Shown here piece by piece: positions 34,109-42,991 of a stretch of 64,000 nt of DNA. Positions within the stretch are counted from its first letter, which is position 1, and the number at the start of each line of letters is the position of its first letter. The stretch spans positions 1 to 64,000 of the forward strand of contig JAFSMS010000090.1 of assembly GCA_017447815.1 (NCBI GenBank), written 5' to 3'. Source of the stretch: Bacteroidales bacterium (GTDB taxonomy: Bacteria > Bacteroidota > Bacteroidia > Bacteroidales > UBA932). The notes below the pieces were generated by a model, which saw nothing but the letters and a program-made list of their open reading frames with translations, was not told where the DNA came from and made no database searches. A program made the translations under genes and the position numbers.

Positions 34109-36309
34109 TGTACAACGCGGTCTTTTAACTCGGCGAGTTTGCCGGCGTTCCAGCGGTCGGTGGTACCCACCAGGTAACCGGTGATGCGCTGCAGGGTGTC
34201 GATGTGGTGGCCGTGGCAGTGCGGGCATTCGGTGAGGTCCTTTTCGGCATTCTCATAGCCGCAGTCCAGGCAGCGGTTGCGGTTGTGGTTCACGGAGCCG
34301 TAGCCGATGTTGTACTTGTCCATGAGGTCCACGATGCGCATGATGGCCTCGGGGTTGTGGGTGGCGTCGCCGTCGATTTCCACATAGAAGATGTGGCCGG
34401 CGCCCTCGTACTGGTGGTACGGGCCCTCGATGGCGGCCTTGTGCTCCGGCGTGCAGTGGTAGTAAACGGGCACGTGGCTGGAGTTGGTGTAGTAGTCCTT
34501 GTCGGTGATGCCGGGCAGTACGCCGAAGGTTTTCTTGTCGCGCTTGGTGAACTTGCCGGCCAGGCCTTCCGCGGGCGTGGCGAAGCAGGAGTAGTTGTGC
34601 TGGTATTTCTCGCTGAAGCCGTTGATCTTGTCACGCATGAAGGCGACAATCCTCAGGCCCAGTTCCTGGGCTTCCTCGCTTTCTCCGTGGTGCTTGCCGA
34701 TGAGGGCGATCAGGCATTCGGCCAGGCCGATGAAGCCGATGGCCAGCGTACCCTGGTTGATGACGCTCTCGATGGTGTCGTCCGGATCCAGTTTGCCGCT
34801 GCCCAGCCAGAGGCCGTTCATCAGCAGCGGGAACTGCTTCTTGAGGGCGGTCTTCTGGAACTGGAAACGCTCGTCCAGCTGGCGGGCGCTGATTTCCAGG
34901 GCCCAGTCCAGTCTTTCGAAGAATTTGCCGATGCGCTGCTCCTTGTCGCTGATGCCCATGCACTCGATGGCCAGTTTCACGATGTTGATGGTGGTGAAAC
35001 TCAGGTTGCCGCGGCCGATGGAGGTCTTGGGGCCGAAGCGGTTGTCATACACGCGGGTGCGGCAGCCCATGGTGGCCACTTCGTGGATGTAGCGCTTGGG
35101 GTCGTCGGCCTTCCATTCGGGATCCTGGTTGTAGGTGGCGTCCAGGTTCAGGAAGTTGGGGAAGAAGCGGCGGGCGCTCACCTTGCAGGCGAACTTGTAA
35201 AGGTCGTAGTTGGGGTCTTCGGGGAGGTAACTGACGCCGCGTTTTTTCTTCCAGATCTGGATGGGGAAGATGGCGGTGGAGCCGTTGCCCACGCCTTCAT
35301 ACGTGGTGTTGAGGATTTCGCGGATGATGCAGCGGCCCTCGGCCGACGTGTCGGTGCCGTAGTTGATGGAGGAGAAGACCACCTGGTTGCCGCCGCGGCT
35401 GTGGATGGTGTTCATGTTGTGCACGAAGGCCTCCATGGCCTGGTGCACACGGCCCACGGTCTGGTTGATGGCATGCTGCTGGGCGCGTTCCTTGCCCTGC
35501 AGGCCCACGAGGTCGTGCTTGAGGTAATCGTCGATCTTGGCTTTCTTGAGTTCGCTGTAATCGACATTGGCGATTTCGCTCACCTTGTCCACTTCCTCTT
35601 CATAGGTCTTGCGCACGTAGGGGGCCAGGTAGAAGTCGAAGGCGGGGATGGCCTGGCCGCCGTGCATCTCGTTCTGGACGGTTTCCATGGAAATGCAGGC
35701 CAGGACGCTGGCGGTCTCGATGCGCTTGGCGGGACGGGACTCTCCGTGGCCGGCCCTGAGGCCGTGCTCCAGGATGATGTCCAGCGGGTGCTGGATGCAG
35801 GTGAGGGACTTGGTGGGATAGTAGTCCTTGTCGTGGATGTGGATATAGTTGCCGGCCACGGCCTCGCGCACGGGGTCGCTCAGGAGGCATTCATCCACAT
35901 AACTCTTGGTGGCCTCGGAGGCAAACTTCATCATCATGCCGGCGGGGGTGTCGGCATTCATGTTGGCGTTTTCACGGGTGATGTCGTTGGCCTGGGCCTG
36001 GATGATGGTCTCGAAAATCTCGTTGCTCTTGGCCTTGCGGGCGATGTTGCGCTTGTTGCGGTAACGGATATATTCCTTGGCCACTTCCTGGCGGGGGCTG
36101 TTCATGAGGTGGTTCTCCACTACGTCCTGGATCTCTTCCACCGTCATTTCCTCCTTGTCCAACTGGGAGATGGCATGGGCAATCTGGGCGGCGAGTACGA
36201 TATCTTCGCCATTCTCGGTCACATCCATTGCTTTCAGGATGGCGGCCACAATTTTCTGGTTATTGAAGTCAACGCGGCGGCCGTCGCGTTTCAGTACACG
36301 TTTTACCAT
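34102..36309 (-). CDS. nrdD: anaerobic ribonucleoside-triphosphate reductase
   Basis: Reduces ribonucleotides to deoxyribonucleotides without oxygen, using a glycyl radical. The 735-residue protein has an N-terminal ATP-cone (VLKRDGRRVDFNNQKI), the core, the zinc site CLDCGYEN with CPHCHGHH, and the C-terminal glycyl-radical segment RITGYLVGTTDRWN. Length is typical. Together with nrdG this fits an anaerobe. Transcription probably starts at a TAnnTTTG element with a leader of about 50 bases. Confidence 0.97.
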   Translation of the reverse strand: MVKRVLKRDGRRVDFNNQKIVAAILKAMDVTENGEDIVLAAQIAHAISQLDKEEMTVEEIQDVVENHLMNSPRQEVAKEYIRYRNKRNIARKAKSNEIFETIIQAQANDITRENANMNADTPAGMMMKFASEATKSYVDECLLSDPVREAVAGNYIHIHDKDYYPTKSLTCIQHPLDIILEHGLRAGHGESRPAKRIETASVLACISMETVQNEMHGGQAIPAFDFYLAPYVRKTYEEEVDKVSEIANVDYSELKKAKIDDYLKHDLVGLQGKERAQQHAINQTVGRVHQAMEAFVHNMNTIHSRGGNQVVFSSINYGTDTSAEGRCIIREILNTTYEGVGNGSTAIFPIQIWKKKRGVSYLPEDPNYDLYKFACKVSARRFFPNFLNLDATYNQDPEWKADDPKRYIHEVATMGCRTRVYDNRFGPKTSIGRGNLSFTTINIVKLAIECMGISDKEQRIGKFFERLDWALEISARQLDERFQFQKTALKKQFPLLMNGLWLGSGKLDPDDTIESVINQGTLAIGFIGLAECLIALIGKHHGESEEAQELGLRIVAFMRDKINGFSEKYQHNYSCFATPAEGLAGKFTKRDKKTFGVLPGITDKDYYTNSSHVPVYYHCTPEHKAAIEGPYHQYEGAGHIFYVEIDGDATHNPEAIMRIVDLMDKYNIGYGSVNHNRNRCLDCGYENAEKDLTECPHCHGHHIDTLQRITGYLVGTTDRWNAGKLAELKDRVVHK

Positions 36310-36362
36310 ATGGCTAGTTTCTTATTTGTCCGGTTTGGTCAATTGGCGCGGAGGCGCGAGAA

Positions 36363-36370
36363 CAAAGATA
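36363..36370 (-). promoter_or_regulatory. TATCTTTG -7 element, nrdD operon
   Basis: TAnnTTTG on the minus strand, 53 bases upstream of the nrdD ATG. The gap 36310-36539 holds this promoter and a large inverted repeat; I see no gene in it. Confidence 0.65.
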
Positions 36371-36422
36371 GTTTTAAAGATTTTAGATTCCCACTGTTTT
36401 GCAAGGAAAAGTTATCAACAAT

Positions 36423-36474
36423 TTGGGCTGCCTCTTGTTAATTTGTTGATTAACAATTGGCAGCCCAATTTTTT
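36423..36474. terminator. large inverted repeat, terminator-like
   Basis: TTGGGCTGCC (36423-36432) and GGCAGCCCAA (36459-36468) pair over 10 bp, and inner TTGTTAA/TTAACAA adds 7 bp. Six T follow on the + strand. Both neighbouring genes lie on the minus strand, where the T-run is weak. It may end the phosphopantetheinyl transferase transcript or an antisense RNA. Confidence 0.5.
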
Positions 36475-36539
36475 AATTTAGAATTTCTCTAAAATATAAC
36501 TATCTTGTTTCTTTTTTGGAAAAGTTTTCAACAAAGGCC

Positions 36540-37178
36540 TCAATCGCCCACCACCCAAACCAGTACGTGGCGGTCGAAAGTCATGTATTCGAGGTCGAAT
36601 TCCTCCTCGTCGTCGTTCTTGTCGATGAACGTGGCTTCCAGCTCTCCCTCCCCGCGGGGACGGAAACGCTCCACCTCGATTTGCTCGGCGAAATCCACGT
36701 TGTAGCGGCTCAGCAACTTGAAGATGGCCTCCTTGGCGCACCAGTAGATGGCCAGTTGCTCATTGCGCTTCTCATCTTCCAGGTCTTCGATTTCGTCTTC
36801 GCTGAGGGCTTTTTTCTCCACGGCGGAGAAGTCGCGGTCCAGGGATTCGATGTCGATGCCGCAGTCTTCCTCGTCGTGCAGGATGACGGCCACGTATTTT
36901 TCCGTATGGGTGATGGAGATGTTCACCGGATTGTTCTCCAGGTAGGGTTTGCCGTTGTCATGATGGCTCAGGTACACCTTCTCGTCGAAGAGGGTGTTCA
37001 GCAGGGCGCGGACGGCGAGCCGCTGCTTGCGAAGGGATTCGCTGCGGATGAAGGAGATTTCTTCCATCTCGTCCGAAGGGGTGGCGCTCAGTTGGGTGAG
37101 TTCCTCTTCGGTTTCGGTGATTTGCCACACGCCGATGGTGGCTTCGTTTTCCAGTTTTTTCTTTAAATAAAGTCCCAT
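36540..37178 (-). CDS. 4'-phosphopantetheinyl transferase
   Basis: Transfers phosphopantetheine from CoA to a Ser of carrier proteins. The 212-residue protein has the Sfp-type motifs NISITHTEKYVAV, GIDIESLDR (magnesium site) and WCAKEAIFKL. The start at 37178 gives MGLYLKKKLENEA; a longer frame would run into the leader. No polyketide or peptide synthetase genes are nearby, so it may be the housekeeping enzyme for acyl carrier protein. Confidence 0.88.
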   Translation of the reverse strand: MGLYLKKKLENEATIGVWQITETEEELTQLSATPSDEMEEISFIRSESLRKQRLAVRALLNTLFDEKVYLSHHDNGKPYLENNPVNISITHTEKYVAVILHDEEDCGIDIESLDRDFSAVEKKALSEDEIEDLEDEKRNEQLAIYWCAKEAIFKLLSRYNVDFAEQIEVERFRPRGEGELEATFIDKNDDEEEFDLEYMTFDRHVLVWVVGD

Positions 37179-37264
37179 TACAAGGTTTTTTCGACGACAA
37201 CAAGTGCCCGCCCGGATGCAAGGATGCACCGGGTTTTGTTAGTTAATCTAGTTAAGACGCAACA

Positions 37265-37287
37265 GAGGGTCGTCTGAACCGACGCCC
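37265..37287. other. hairpin in leader of phosphopantetheinyl transferase
   Basis: AGGGTCGTC and GACGCCCT pair with one bulged base around TGAACC. A second hairpin (CCCGG...CCGGG on the minus strand) lies near 37209-37235. The minus-strand leader from the promoter at 37349 to the ATG at 37178 is thus about 165 bases and structured. I do not recognise a riboswitch class. Confidence 0.4.
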
Positions 37288-37348
37288 TTTACTGGATTGG
37301 AATTGACTGGACTGGGAGGCTCCATGTTAATCGTTCAATATATCGGTA

Positions 37349-37356
37349 CAAAGATA
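37349..37356 (-). promoter_or_regulatory. TATCTTTG -7 element, phosphopantetheinyl transferase
   Basis: TAnnTTTG on the minus strand, divergent from the mdh promoters and about 170 bases before the transferase ATG. Confidence 0.5.
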
Positions 37357-37380
37357 ATGGATTTTTCGCAATTGACAATA

Positions 37381-37408
37381 TATCTTTGCGGGGAAATTCG
37401 TATCTTTG
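37381..37408 (+). promoter_or_regulatory. tandem TATCTTTG elements, mdh
   Basis: Two exact TATCTTTG copies at 37381-37388 and 37401-37408, 20 bases apart, upstream of mdh. The nearer one leaves a leader of about 30 bases. Either or both may be used. Confidence 0.7.
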
Positions 37409-37443
37409 TGGTCCCGAAATATTTTTTAAAAAGACATAGTATC

Positions 37444-38430
37444 ATGAAATTCCTTACTGATGAAAAGCTCCTGATCGTGGGCGCCGCCGGTATGATCGGC
37501 TCCAACATGGTCCAGACCGCCTGCATGCTCGGTCTTACTCCCAACATCTGCCTGTACGATATCTTTGAGCCCGGCCTCAAGGGTGTCCTCGCCGAAATGG
37601 ACCATTGCGCCTTCCCGGGCGTGAACCTCACCGCCACCATCGACCCGGCCGTCGCCTTCAAGGACGCCAAGTACATCATCTCCTCCGGCGGAGCACCCCG
37701 TAAAGAAGGAATGACCCGTGAAGACCTCCTTAAAGGCAACTGCCAGATCGCTGCCGAATTCGGCGACAACATCAAGAAGTACTGCCCGGACGCCAAGTTC
37801 GTCGTGGTCATCTTCAATCCGGCCGATGTCACCGCCCTCACGGCCCTCATCCACTCCGGCCTGAAGCCTTCCCAACTCACTTCCCTGGCCGCCCTCGACA
37901 GCACCCGTCTGCAGGAAGCCCTGGCCCTGGAATTCGGCGTACAGCAGTGCAAGGTCACCGGTGCCCACACCTACGGCGGTCACGGTGAGGCCATGGCCGT
38001 ATTCGCCTCCCAGGTGAAGATCGACGGCAAGCCCCTCGCCGAGATGGGCCTTTCCGCCGAGCGTTTCGAGGAAATCAAGCACAATACCATCCAGGGTGGT
38101 TCCAACATCATCAAACTCCGTGGCCGCAGTTCCTTCCAGAGCCCTGCCTACCAGGCTGTGAAGATGATCGAGGCCGCCATGGGCGGCGAGGTGTTCACCT
38201 GGCCCGCCGGCACGTATGTGAACGAAGGCAAGTACAAGAACGTGATGATGGCCATGCCCACCACCATCGACGCCACCGGCTGCCACTTCACCGCACCGCA
38301 GGGTACCGCCGAGGAAATCGCCGCCCTGGACGCTTCCTACGAGCACCTCTGCAAGATGCGCGACGAGATTATCGGCCTGGGCATCGTTCCCGCTACGGCC
38401 GACTGGTGCAAGGAGAACGCCAATCTGTAG
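37444..38430 (+). CDS. mdh: malate dehydrogenase (Bacteroidetes type)
   Basis: Interconverts malate and oxaloacetate with NAD; in gut Bacteroidetes it works in the reductive branch to fumarate and succinate. The 328-residue protein has the Rossmann motif IVGAAGMIGSN (11-21), SSGGAPRKEGMTREDLLKGN, and the catalytic-type GAHTYGGHGEAMAVF. The ATG at 37444 follows the leader; codons upstream are open but lie in the promoter region. Codon use is strongly biased, as in highly expressed genes. Confidence 0.93.
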   Translation: MKFLTDEKLLIVGAAGMIGSNMVQTACMLGLTPNICLYDIFEPGLKGVLAEMDHCAFPGVNLTATIDPAVAFKDAKYIISSGGAPRKEGMTREDLLKGNCQIAAEFGDNIKKYCPDAKFVVVIFNPADVTALTALIHSGLKPSQLTSLAALDSTRLQEALALEFGVQQCKVTGAHTYGGHGEAMAVFASQVKIDGKPLAEMGLSAERFEEIKHNTIQGGSNIIKLRGRSSFQSPAYQAVKMIEAAMGGEVFTWPAGTYVNEGKYKNVMMAMPTTIDATGCHFTAPQGTAEEIAALDASYEHLCKMRDEIIGLGIVPATADWCKENANL

Positions 38431-38451
38431 TTCTCTGACAGGCGCCTACCG

Positions 38452-39873
38452 ATGAAAGCGAGGCAGGTTCTTGTTTTTCTCCTTGGCGTCTTTGCCATGC
38501 TGGGTTTGCTGTGGCTGGTGACCCCGGCCGACGGCGTGAACCTGGGCCCGCTGAACCTTCGTTTCGCCTCCTATGAGCGCATGGCGCGGGAGGCCGGAGA
38601 AAAGAAGGTGGACGTGGACTCCGTGCTCCGTGCCGTGGAGGCGCGCTTCCGCATGGAGGACGACACCCTCAACTACTACCGTAAATTCTTCTACGAGAAT
38701 CCGGACCGGATTTTCCTTCCTGACGGGGACTACCGCTTCTTCGACCCTCTCTTCCACCAGTTGGAACGGGCCGGGGAGCGGAAGGTCCGCGTAGTACACT
38801 ACGGAGACTCCCAGATCGAGATGGACCGCATCTCGCAGGACCTGCGGCAGGCGCTGCAGGAGCGCTTCGGCGGCGGCGGCACAGGCCTTTTCCCCGCGGT
38901 GAGCAATGTCCCGTCGGCCAGTATCTACAAATCGGCCTCCGGGGGATTCGTGCAATATACCATGTACGGTGATTCCACCACCCGGCGGGCCGGGCACAAC
39001 CGGTACGGCATGCTGGCCCAGGTGGTCCAGCTCACCGGGGGCGGCACCATGACCCTGCGGGGCACCAAGAATCGGCAGGCCCGCGAAGGGGCCAAGACCT
39101 TCGAGAGCGTTTCGGTGCTTTACGGCCGCGGGGAGAACCTGGAGGTGAAGGCCTTTTCGGACACCCTGAAGCCCTTTCCCGTGGTGGAGAGCCGGGGCAG
39201 CTGCACCCTCGTCACCTGGCACTTCGGCCGTCCGGTGCAGAAAGCCACCCTCAAGTTCAAGGGCAGCGCCGAGATTTACGCCGTCGGGGCCGACGGAGAA
39301 AGCGGCGTGGCGGTGGACAATGTCCCGCTCCGGGGCTGTTCCGGCACCATTTTCACCCGCATTTCCAAGCCGCTCATGGAAGACAGTTTCGCCCTTACGG
39401 ACACGCGGCTCATCATCCTTCAGTTCGGCGGAAACATGATGCCCATGGTGCGCGGGACCAAGATCATTCAGCAGTACCAGGAGCAAATCCAGCAGCAGAT
39501 CGCCTATTTTCACGAGGTGGCCCCCGAGGCCAAGATCCTCTTCATCGGCCCGTCCGATATGGGCAAGAGCGTGGGCGGACGGATGGTCACCTGGCCGTAC
39601 CTGCCCGAAATGGTGGATTCGCTCAAGGCCACGGTCCTGCGTAACGATGCCGCCTATTGGGACCTGTATCGCATGATGGGCGGTGAAAACTCCATGGTCC
39701 AGTGGGTCAGGCACAACCCTTCCTATGCCGGCCCGGACTACATTCACTTCACGCCGGCGGGCGCCCGCCGGGTGGGAGAGGCGCTTTCCCGCTCCTTCCT
39801 CACGTACTACGATTTTTACCAGTTGCGGAAAACCCTTCCCGAGAACCGGGTGAAACAGGCCATGCAACCATGA
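38452..39873 (+). CDS. SGNH-family hydrolase/acyltransferase, envelope anchored
   Basis: A 473-residue protein with an N-terminal membrane helix (VLVFLLGVFAMLGLLWLV) and SGNH blocks: VVHYGDSQIE with the nucleophile Ser, ILQFGGNMM in the block III position, and DYIHFTPAGARR with the Asp-His pair. Together with a second SGNH gene and an MBOAT gene, joined by 4-base overlaps, it predicts O-acetylation of an exported polysaccharide, like AlgX/AlgJ with AlgI. It starts 21 bases after mdh with no visible promoter of its own. Confidence 0.8.
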   Translation: MKARQVLVFLLGVFAMLGLLWLVTPADGVNLGPLNLRFASYERMAREAGEKKVDVDSVLRAVEARFRMEDDTLNYYRKFFYENPDRIFLPDGDYRFFDPLFHQLERAGERKVRVVHYGDSQIEMDRISQDLRQALQERFGGGGTGLFPAVSNVPSASIYKSASGGFVQYTMYGDSTTRRAGHNRYGMLAQVVQLTGGGTMTLRGTKNRQAREGAKTFESVSVLYGRGENLEVKAFSDTLKPFPVVESRGSCTLVTWHFGRPVQKATLKFKGSAEIYAVGADGESGVAVDNVPLRGCSGTIFTRISKPLMEDSFALTDTRLIILQFGGNMMPMVRGTKIIQQYQEQIQQQIAYFHEVAPEAKILFIGPSDMGKSVGGRMVTWPYLPEMVDSLKATVLRNDAAYWDLYRMMGGENSMVQWVRHNPSYAGPDYIHFTPAGARRVGEALSRSFLTYYDFYQLRKTLPENRVKQAMQP

Positions 39874-41060
39874 GAAAGGGAATTCTGACCATGCTGCTGC
39901 TTTTGCTTCTGCTGCCTTCCGAGGCCCGCAGGCAGCCGCGCTATCCCTTTGTCCGGACAGACCTCAACTACCTCCAGATGCCCGGCGAGAAGGCTCCGGA
40001 GTTCTATCATTTCTGCCGCAAACTGGATACGCTCCTTGTCACCGGCGGCGGGGATGTGCGCATTCTCCAGGTGGGCGGCTCGCATGTGCAGGGCGGCGTG
40101 CTGAGCGACCGCCTGCGCCGCAATTTCCTGAATCTCCGATATGGCATTACCGGCGGCCGGGGCCTGGTTTTCCCCTTTTCGGCCGCCCATACCAATACCC
40201 CGGTGAGTTACAACAGTTCCTATATGGGCAACTGGGAAAGCGTCAACTGTCTCAAGCCCGGGGAAACATCGCTGGGCCTCACCGGAATGGCGGTGATGGC
40301 GCAGGACACATCGGCCCGGATCGTCATCGACCTGGTGCTGCGGGAAAAGCAGTTGTTGCAGCAGCGCTATACCTTTAATAAGGTGGACGTCCTGGGCAGC
40401 GGCTCGCTGGAGCCCGTCCTGCTCCTGAACGGGAAGGACACCCTTCGCGGGGTGGGCACGGCCGGATTGAGGCACTTCGACCTCCCATACTACACCGACT
40501 GGCTTCAACTGGCATTCACCGGGCAGGGAACCTTTTCCCTTCGCGGACTGTATCTGGACAAGCCCGGCGGCGGTTTTTCGCTCAGCGAGGCCGGAGTGAA
40601 CGGCGCCTCCACGGGCTCCTGGCTCAAGTGCGACCTCTGGGAGCAGGAACTTCGCCGCGTGATGCCCGACATGGTCATTTTTTCCATCGGCATCAACGAC
40701 ATCCAGGGGGCCGATTTCGACGTCCGCCGCTTCAAGTCCCATTACCGCGAACTGGTGAAACGCGTACACAAGGTGAATCCCCGCTGTGCCATCCTGTTCA
40801 GCGGCATCAACGACAGTTGGCGCCGGCGGGAGCCCAACACCCATACAGAGGTTGTCGAGAACGCTTTCCGCGAACTGGCCAAGGAATTCCACGCCGTTTT
40901 CTGGGACTGGTTCCGGGTGATGGGCGGCACCGGCTCCATGGCCCAGTGGGAGCAGGCCGGTCTGGCCCAGGCCGATAAAGTTCACTTCACCTCCAATGGC
41001 TACCGGCTGGTGGGAGATCTCCTGTTCGACGCCATCATGGATGAGTATTACCGCCGATGA
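39870..41060 (+). CDS. second SGNH-family protein of the acylation operon
   Basis: A 396-residue secreted protein: signal peptide ending near SEARRQ, SGNH block I as QVGGSHVQGG, block III SIGINDIQG and block V DKVHFTSNGYRLVG. Block I has Gly for the usual Asp before Ser, though the catalytic Ser-Asp-His set appears complete. It overlaps the first SGNH gene and the MBOAT gene by 4 bases each. Two SGNH proteins in one locus recall the alginate acetylation system. Confidence 0.8.
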   Translation: MRKGILTMLLLLLLLPSEARRQPRYPFVRTDLNYLQMPGEKAPEFYHFCRKLDTLLVTGGGDVRILQVGGSHVQGGVLSDRLRRNFLNLRYGITGGRGLVFPFSAAHTNTPVSYNSSYMGNWESVNCLKPGETSLGLTGMAVMAQDTSARIVIDLVLREKQLLQQRYTFNKVDVLGSGSLEPVLLLNGKDTLRGVGTAGLRHFDLPYYTDWLQLAFTGQGTFSLRGLYLDKPGGGFSLSEAGVNGASTGSWLKCDLWEQELRRVMPDMVIFSIGINDIQGADFDVRRFKSHYRELVKRVHKVNPRCAILFSGINDSWRRREPNTHTEVVENAFRELAKEFHAVFWDWFRVMGGTGSMAQWEQAGLAQADKVHFTSNGYRLVGDLLFDAIMDEYYRR

Positions 41061-42991
41061 ACAGCCTCTGGGATATCATACGGGACTTTTTCGTGAGTCT
41101 GCTGTCCTTCGACCAGGCCCATCCGCTGCTGTTCACCCAGTTCTATTTCTGGGCGTTTTTCGCGCTGGTTTTCGCCGTCTTCTCCCTCTTCCACTCCAAG
41201 GTGCTGCTGCGCAACGGCTACCTTTTTGCCGTTTCGCTGTTTTTCTACTACAAGACCAGCGGAGTCTTCCTGGCGCTGCTGCTCTTTGTCATTGTCTATA
41301 ATTTCTTCGCCGCCAAGGGCTTGCGGCGGCTTCGCTCGGAGAAGGCGAAATCGGCCCTGACAGTCCTGAGCGTGGTGGTGGACCTGGGCATCCTGGCCTA
41401 TTTCAAATATGCCTATTTCCTGACGGACTTCGTGAACAACCTTCTGGGGCTCAACCTGCAGGTGCACGATGTGCTGGGGGAATGGCTCAATATGCTGACG
41501 GGGACGTCCCTTTTCCGGGTCGATGCCATCATCCTGCCGGTGGGCATCTCCTTCTTCACCTTCCAGGCGGTGAGTTACGTGGTGGACGTGAAGCGGCGCC
41601 GGATTGCCCCGGTCGAGAATTTCCTGGACTTCGGTTTCTACCTGTCCTTCTTCCCGCAGCTGGTGGCCGGCCCCATCGTGCGGGCTTCGGAGTTCATCCA
41701 GCAGTTGCACAAGCCGTACAACCTGAGCCGGCGGTGGTTCGGCATCGCCATCTTCTGGATTATGAACGGCCTTGTGAAAAAACTCGTCATGGCCGACTAT
41801 CTGGCGGTGAATTTCTGCGACCGGGTGTTCGAGAATCCCTTGATGTACAGCGGCTTCGAGAATCTGTCGGCACTTTTCTGCTATTCCCTGCAGGTATATG
41901 CCGATTTCTCCGGCTACACGGACATCGCTACGGGCGTGGCCATGCTCATGGGCTTTTATCTGCCCCAGAACTTTGACTCGCCGTACAAGGCGGTGAACAC
42001 GCAGCAGTTCTGGCGCCGCTGGCACATGACGCTGTCGCGCTGGCTCAAGGACTATCTGTACATTCCGCTGGGCGGCAACCGCAATGCCACGGCGGGGACG
42101 TTCATCATCATTGCGGCGGTGGCGGTGTTCGGCAGTTTCCTCAGCGGCAGTTGGTGGGTGGCCTTCGGCGTTTTTGTGCTGGCGGCAGGCATCGGCCTTT
42201 GGGCCTGGAAACGGCCGCAGGACCGCAAACTCATCACCACCAACATCAATTCCATGAACACCATGCTGCTGGGCGGCCTGTGGCACGGCGCCAGTTGGAA
42301 TTTCATGATTTGGGGCGGCCTTAACGGCATCGGCATGGTCATCTATAAGATTTGGACCAAGCGGAGCATGCTGCAGAAACTGTTGCTGATCAGTTCTCTC
42401 ATGAGTATAAGCGCCCTGCTGGTGCGATGGACGCACGCCCCGGTGTGGAACATGTTCACGGTGTGGCTGCTCATGATCTGGGTGGGGACTTTCGTGAAGT
42501 ACTGCTACCGCTGGGCCGTCCTGGGGAGGGATGCGGTGGTCAAAGCGCCGGCGCTGACGGCCAAAGGGGCGGTGATTCCGGTGCAGTTGCCTTCGGCCCG
42601 TGCCCGCTGGATTTCCCGCGCATGGGATATTTTCCAGACCTTCGTGTTCATCACCTTCACCCGGCTGTTCTTCCGCAGCGGCTCCAACCTGGACCCGGCC
42701 CTCGCCAACGAGCAGGCCTGGAACACCGCCAAGAACATGGTGAACCAGATCGGGTCGGCCTGGGACCTGTCCCTGGTCCCCGCCATGGCCTGGCAGCACC
42801 GCGCCGTGCTCCTGCTTTTTGTGGTGGGCATGATCATCCACTGGCTCCCGGAGCGCTTCAAGCGCCGTTATCGCATTGTCTTTGCCCGTCTGCCCCTGTT
42901 CTGGATGGCCGTGGTGGTGGTCGCCATCATCCTCTTCTTCTTCCAGTTCATCACCGCCGACCTCCAATCCTTCATCTACTTCCAGTTCTAG
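41057..42991 (+). CDS. MBOAT-family O-acyltransferase (AlgI/DltB type)
   Basis: Passes acyl groups across the inner membrane to the SGNH partners. The 644-residue protein has multiple helices, the motif QFWRRWHMTLSRWLKDYLYI (His323), PLGGN, and the catalytic GGLWHGASWNFMIWGG (His410). Between PLGGN and GGLWHG, where relatives have about 15-20 residues, it has some 60 with one or two extra hydrophobic segments (TFIIIAAVAVFGSFL, WWVAFGVFVLAAGIGLWAW). This makes it longer than AlgI (about 520). It overlaps the convergent rsmA by 4 bases. Confidence 0.9.
   Translation: MNSLWDIIRDFFVSLLSFDQAHPLLFTQFYFWAFFALVFAVFSLFHSKVLLRNGYLFAVSLFFYYKTSGVFLALLLFVIVYNFFAAKGLRRLRSEKAKSALTVLSVVVDLGILAYFKYAYFLTDFVNNLLGLNLQVHDVLGEWLNMLTGTSLFRVDAIILPVGISFFTFQAVSYVVDVKRRRIAPVENFLDFGFYLSFFPQLVAGPIVRASEFIQQLHKPYNLSRRWFGIAIFWIMNGLVKKLVMADYLAVNFCDRVFENPLMYSGFENLSALFCYSLQVYADFSGYTDIATGVAMLMGFYLPQNFDSPYKAVNTQQFWRRWHMTLSRWLKDYLYIPLGGNRNATAGTFIIIAAVAVFGSFLSGSWWVAFGVFVLAAGIGLWAWKRPQDRKLITTNINSMNTMLLGGLWHGASWNFMIWGGLNGIGMVIYKIWTKRSMLQKLLLISSLMSISALLVRWTHAPVWNMFTVWLLMIWVGTFVKYCYRWAVLGRDAVVKAPALTAKGAVIPVQLPSARARWISRAWDIFQTFVFITFTRLFFRSGSNLDPALANEQAWNTAKNMVNQIGSAWDLSLVPAMAWQHRAVLLLFVVGMIIHWLPERFKRRYRIVFARLPLFWMAVVVVAIILFFFQFITADLQSFIYFQF

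Noticed and set aside
34204..36441. Long + strand open frame opposite nrdD
   Set aside because: nrdD is a complete known enzyme on the minus strand. The + translation is repetitive Val/Asp/Gly/Ala without family features.
36423..36474. An NrdR box upstream of nrdD
   Set aside because: The inverted repeat does not match the NrdR consensus, which is a pair of A/T-rich 16-base boxes.
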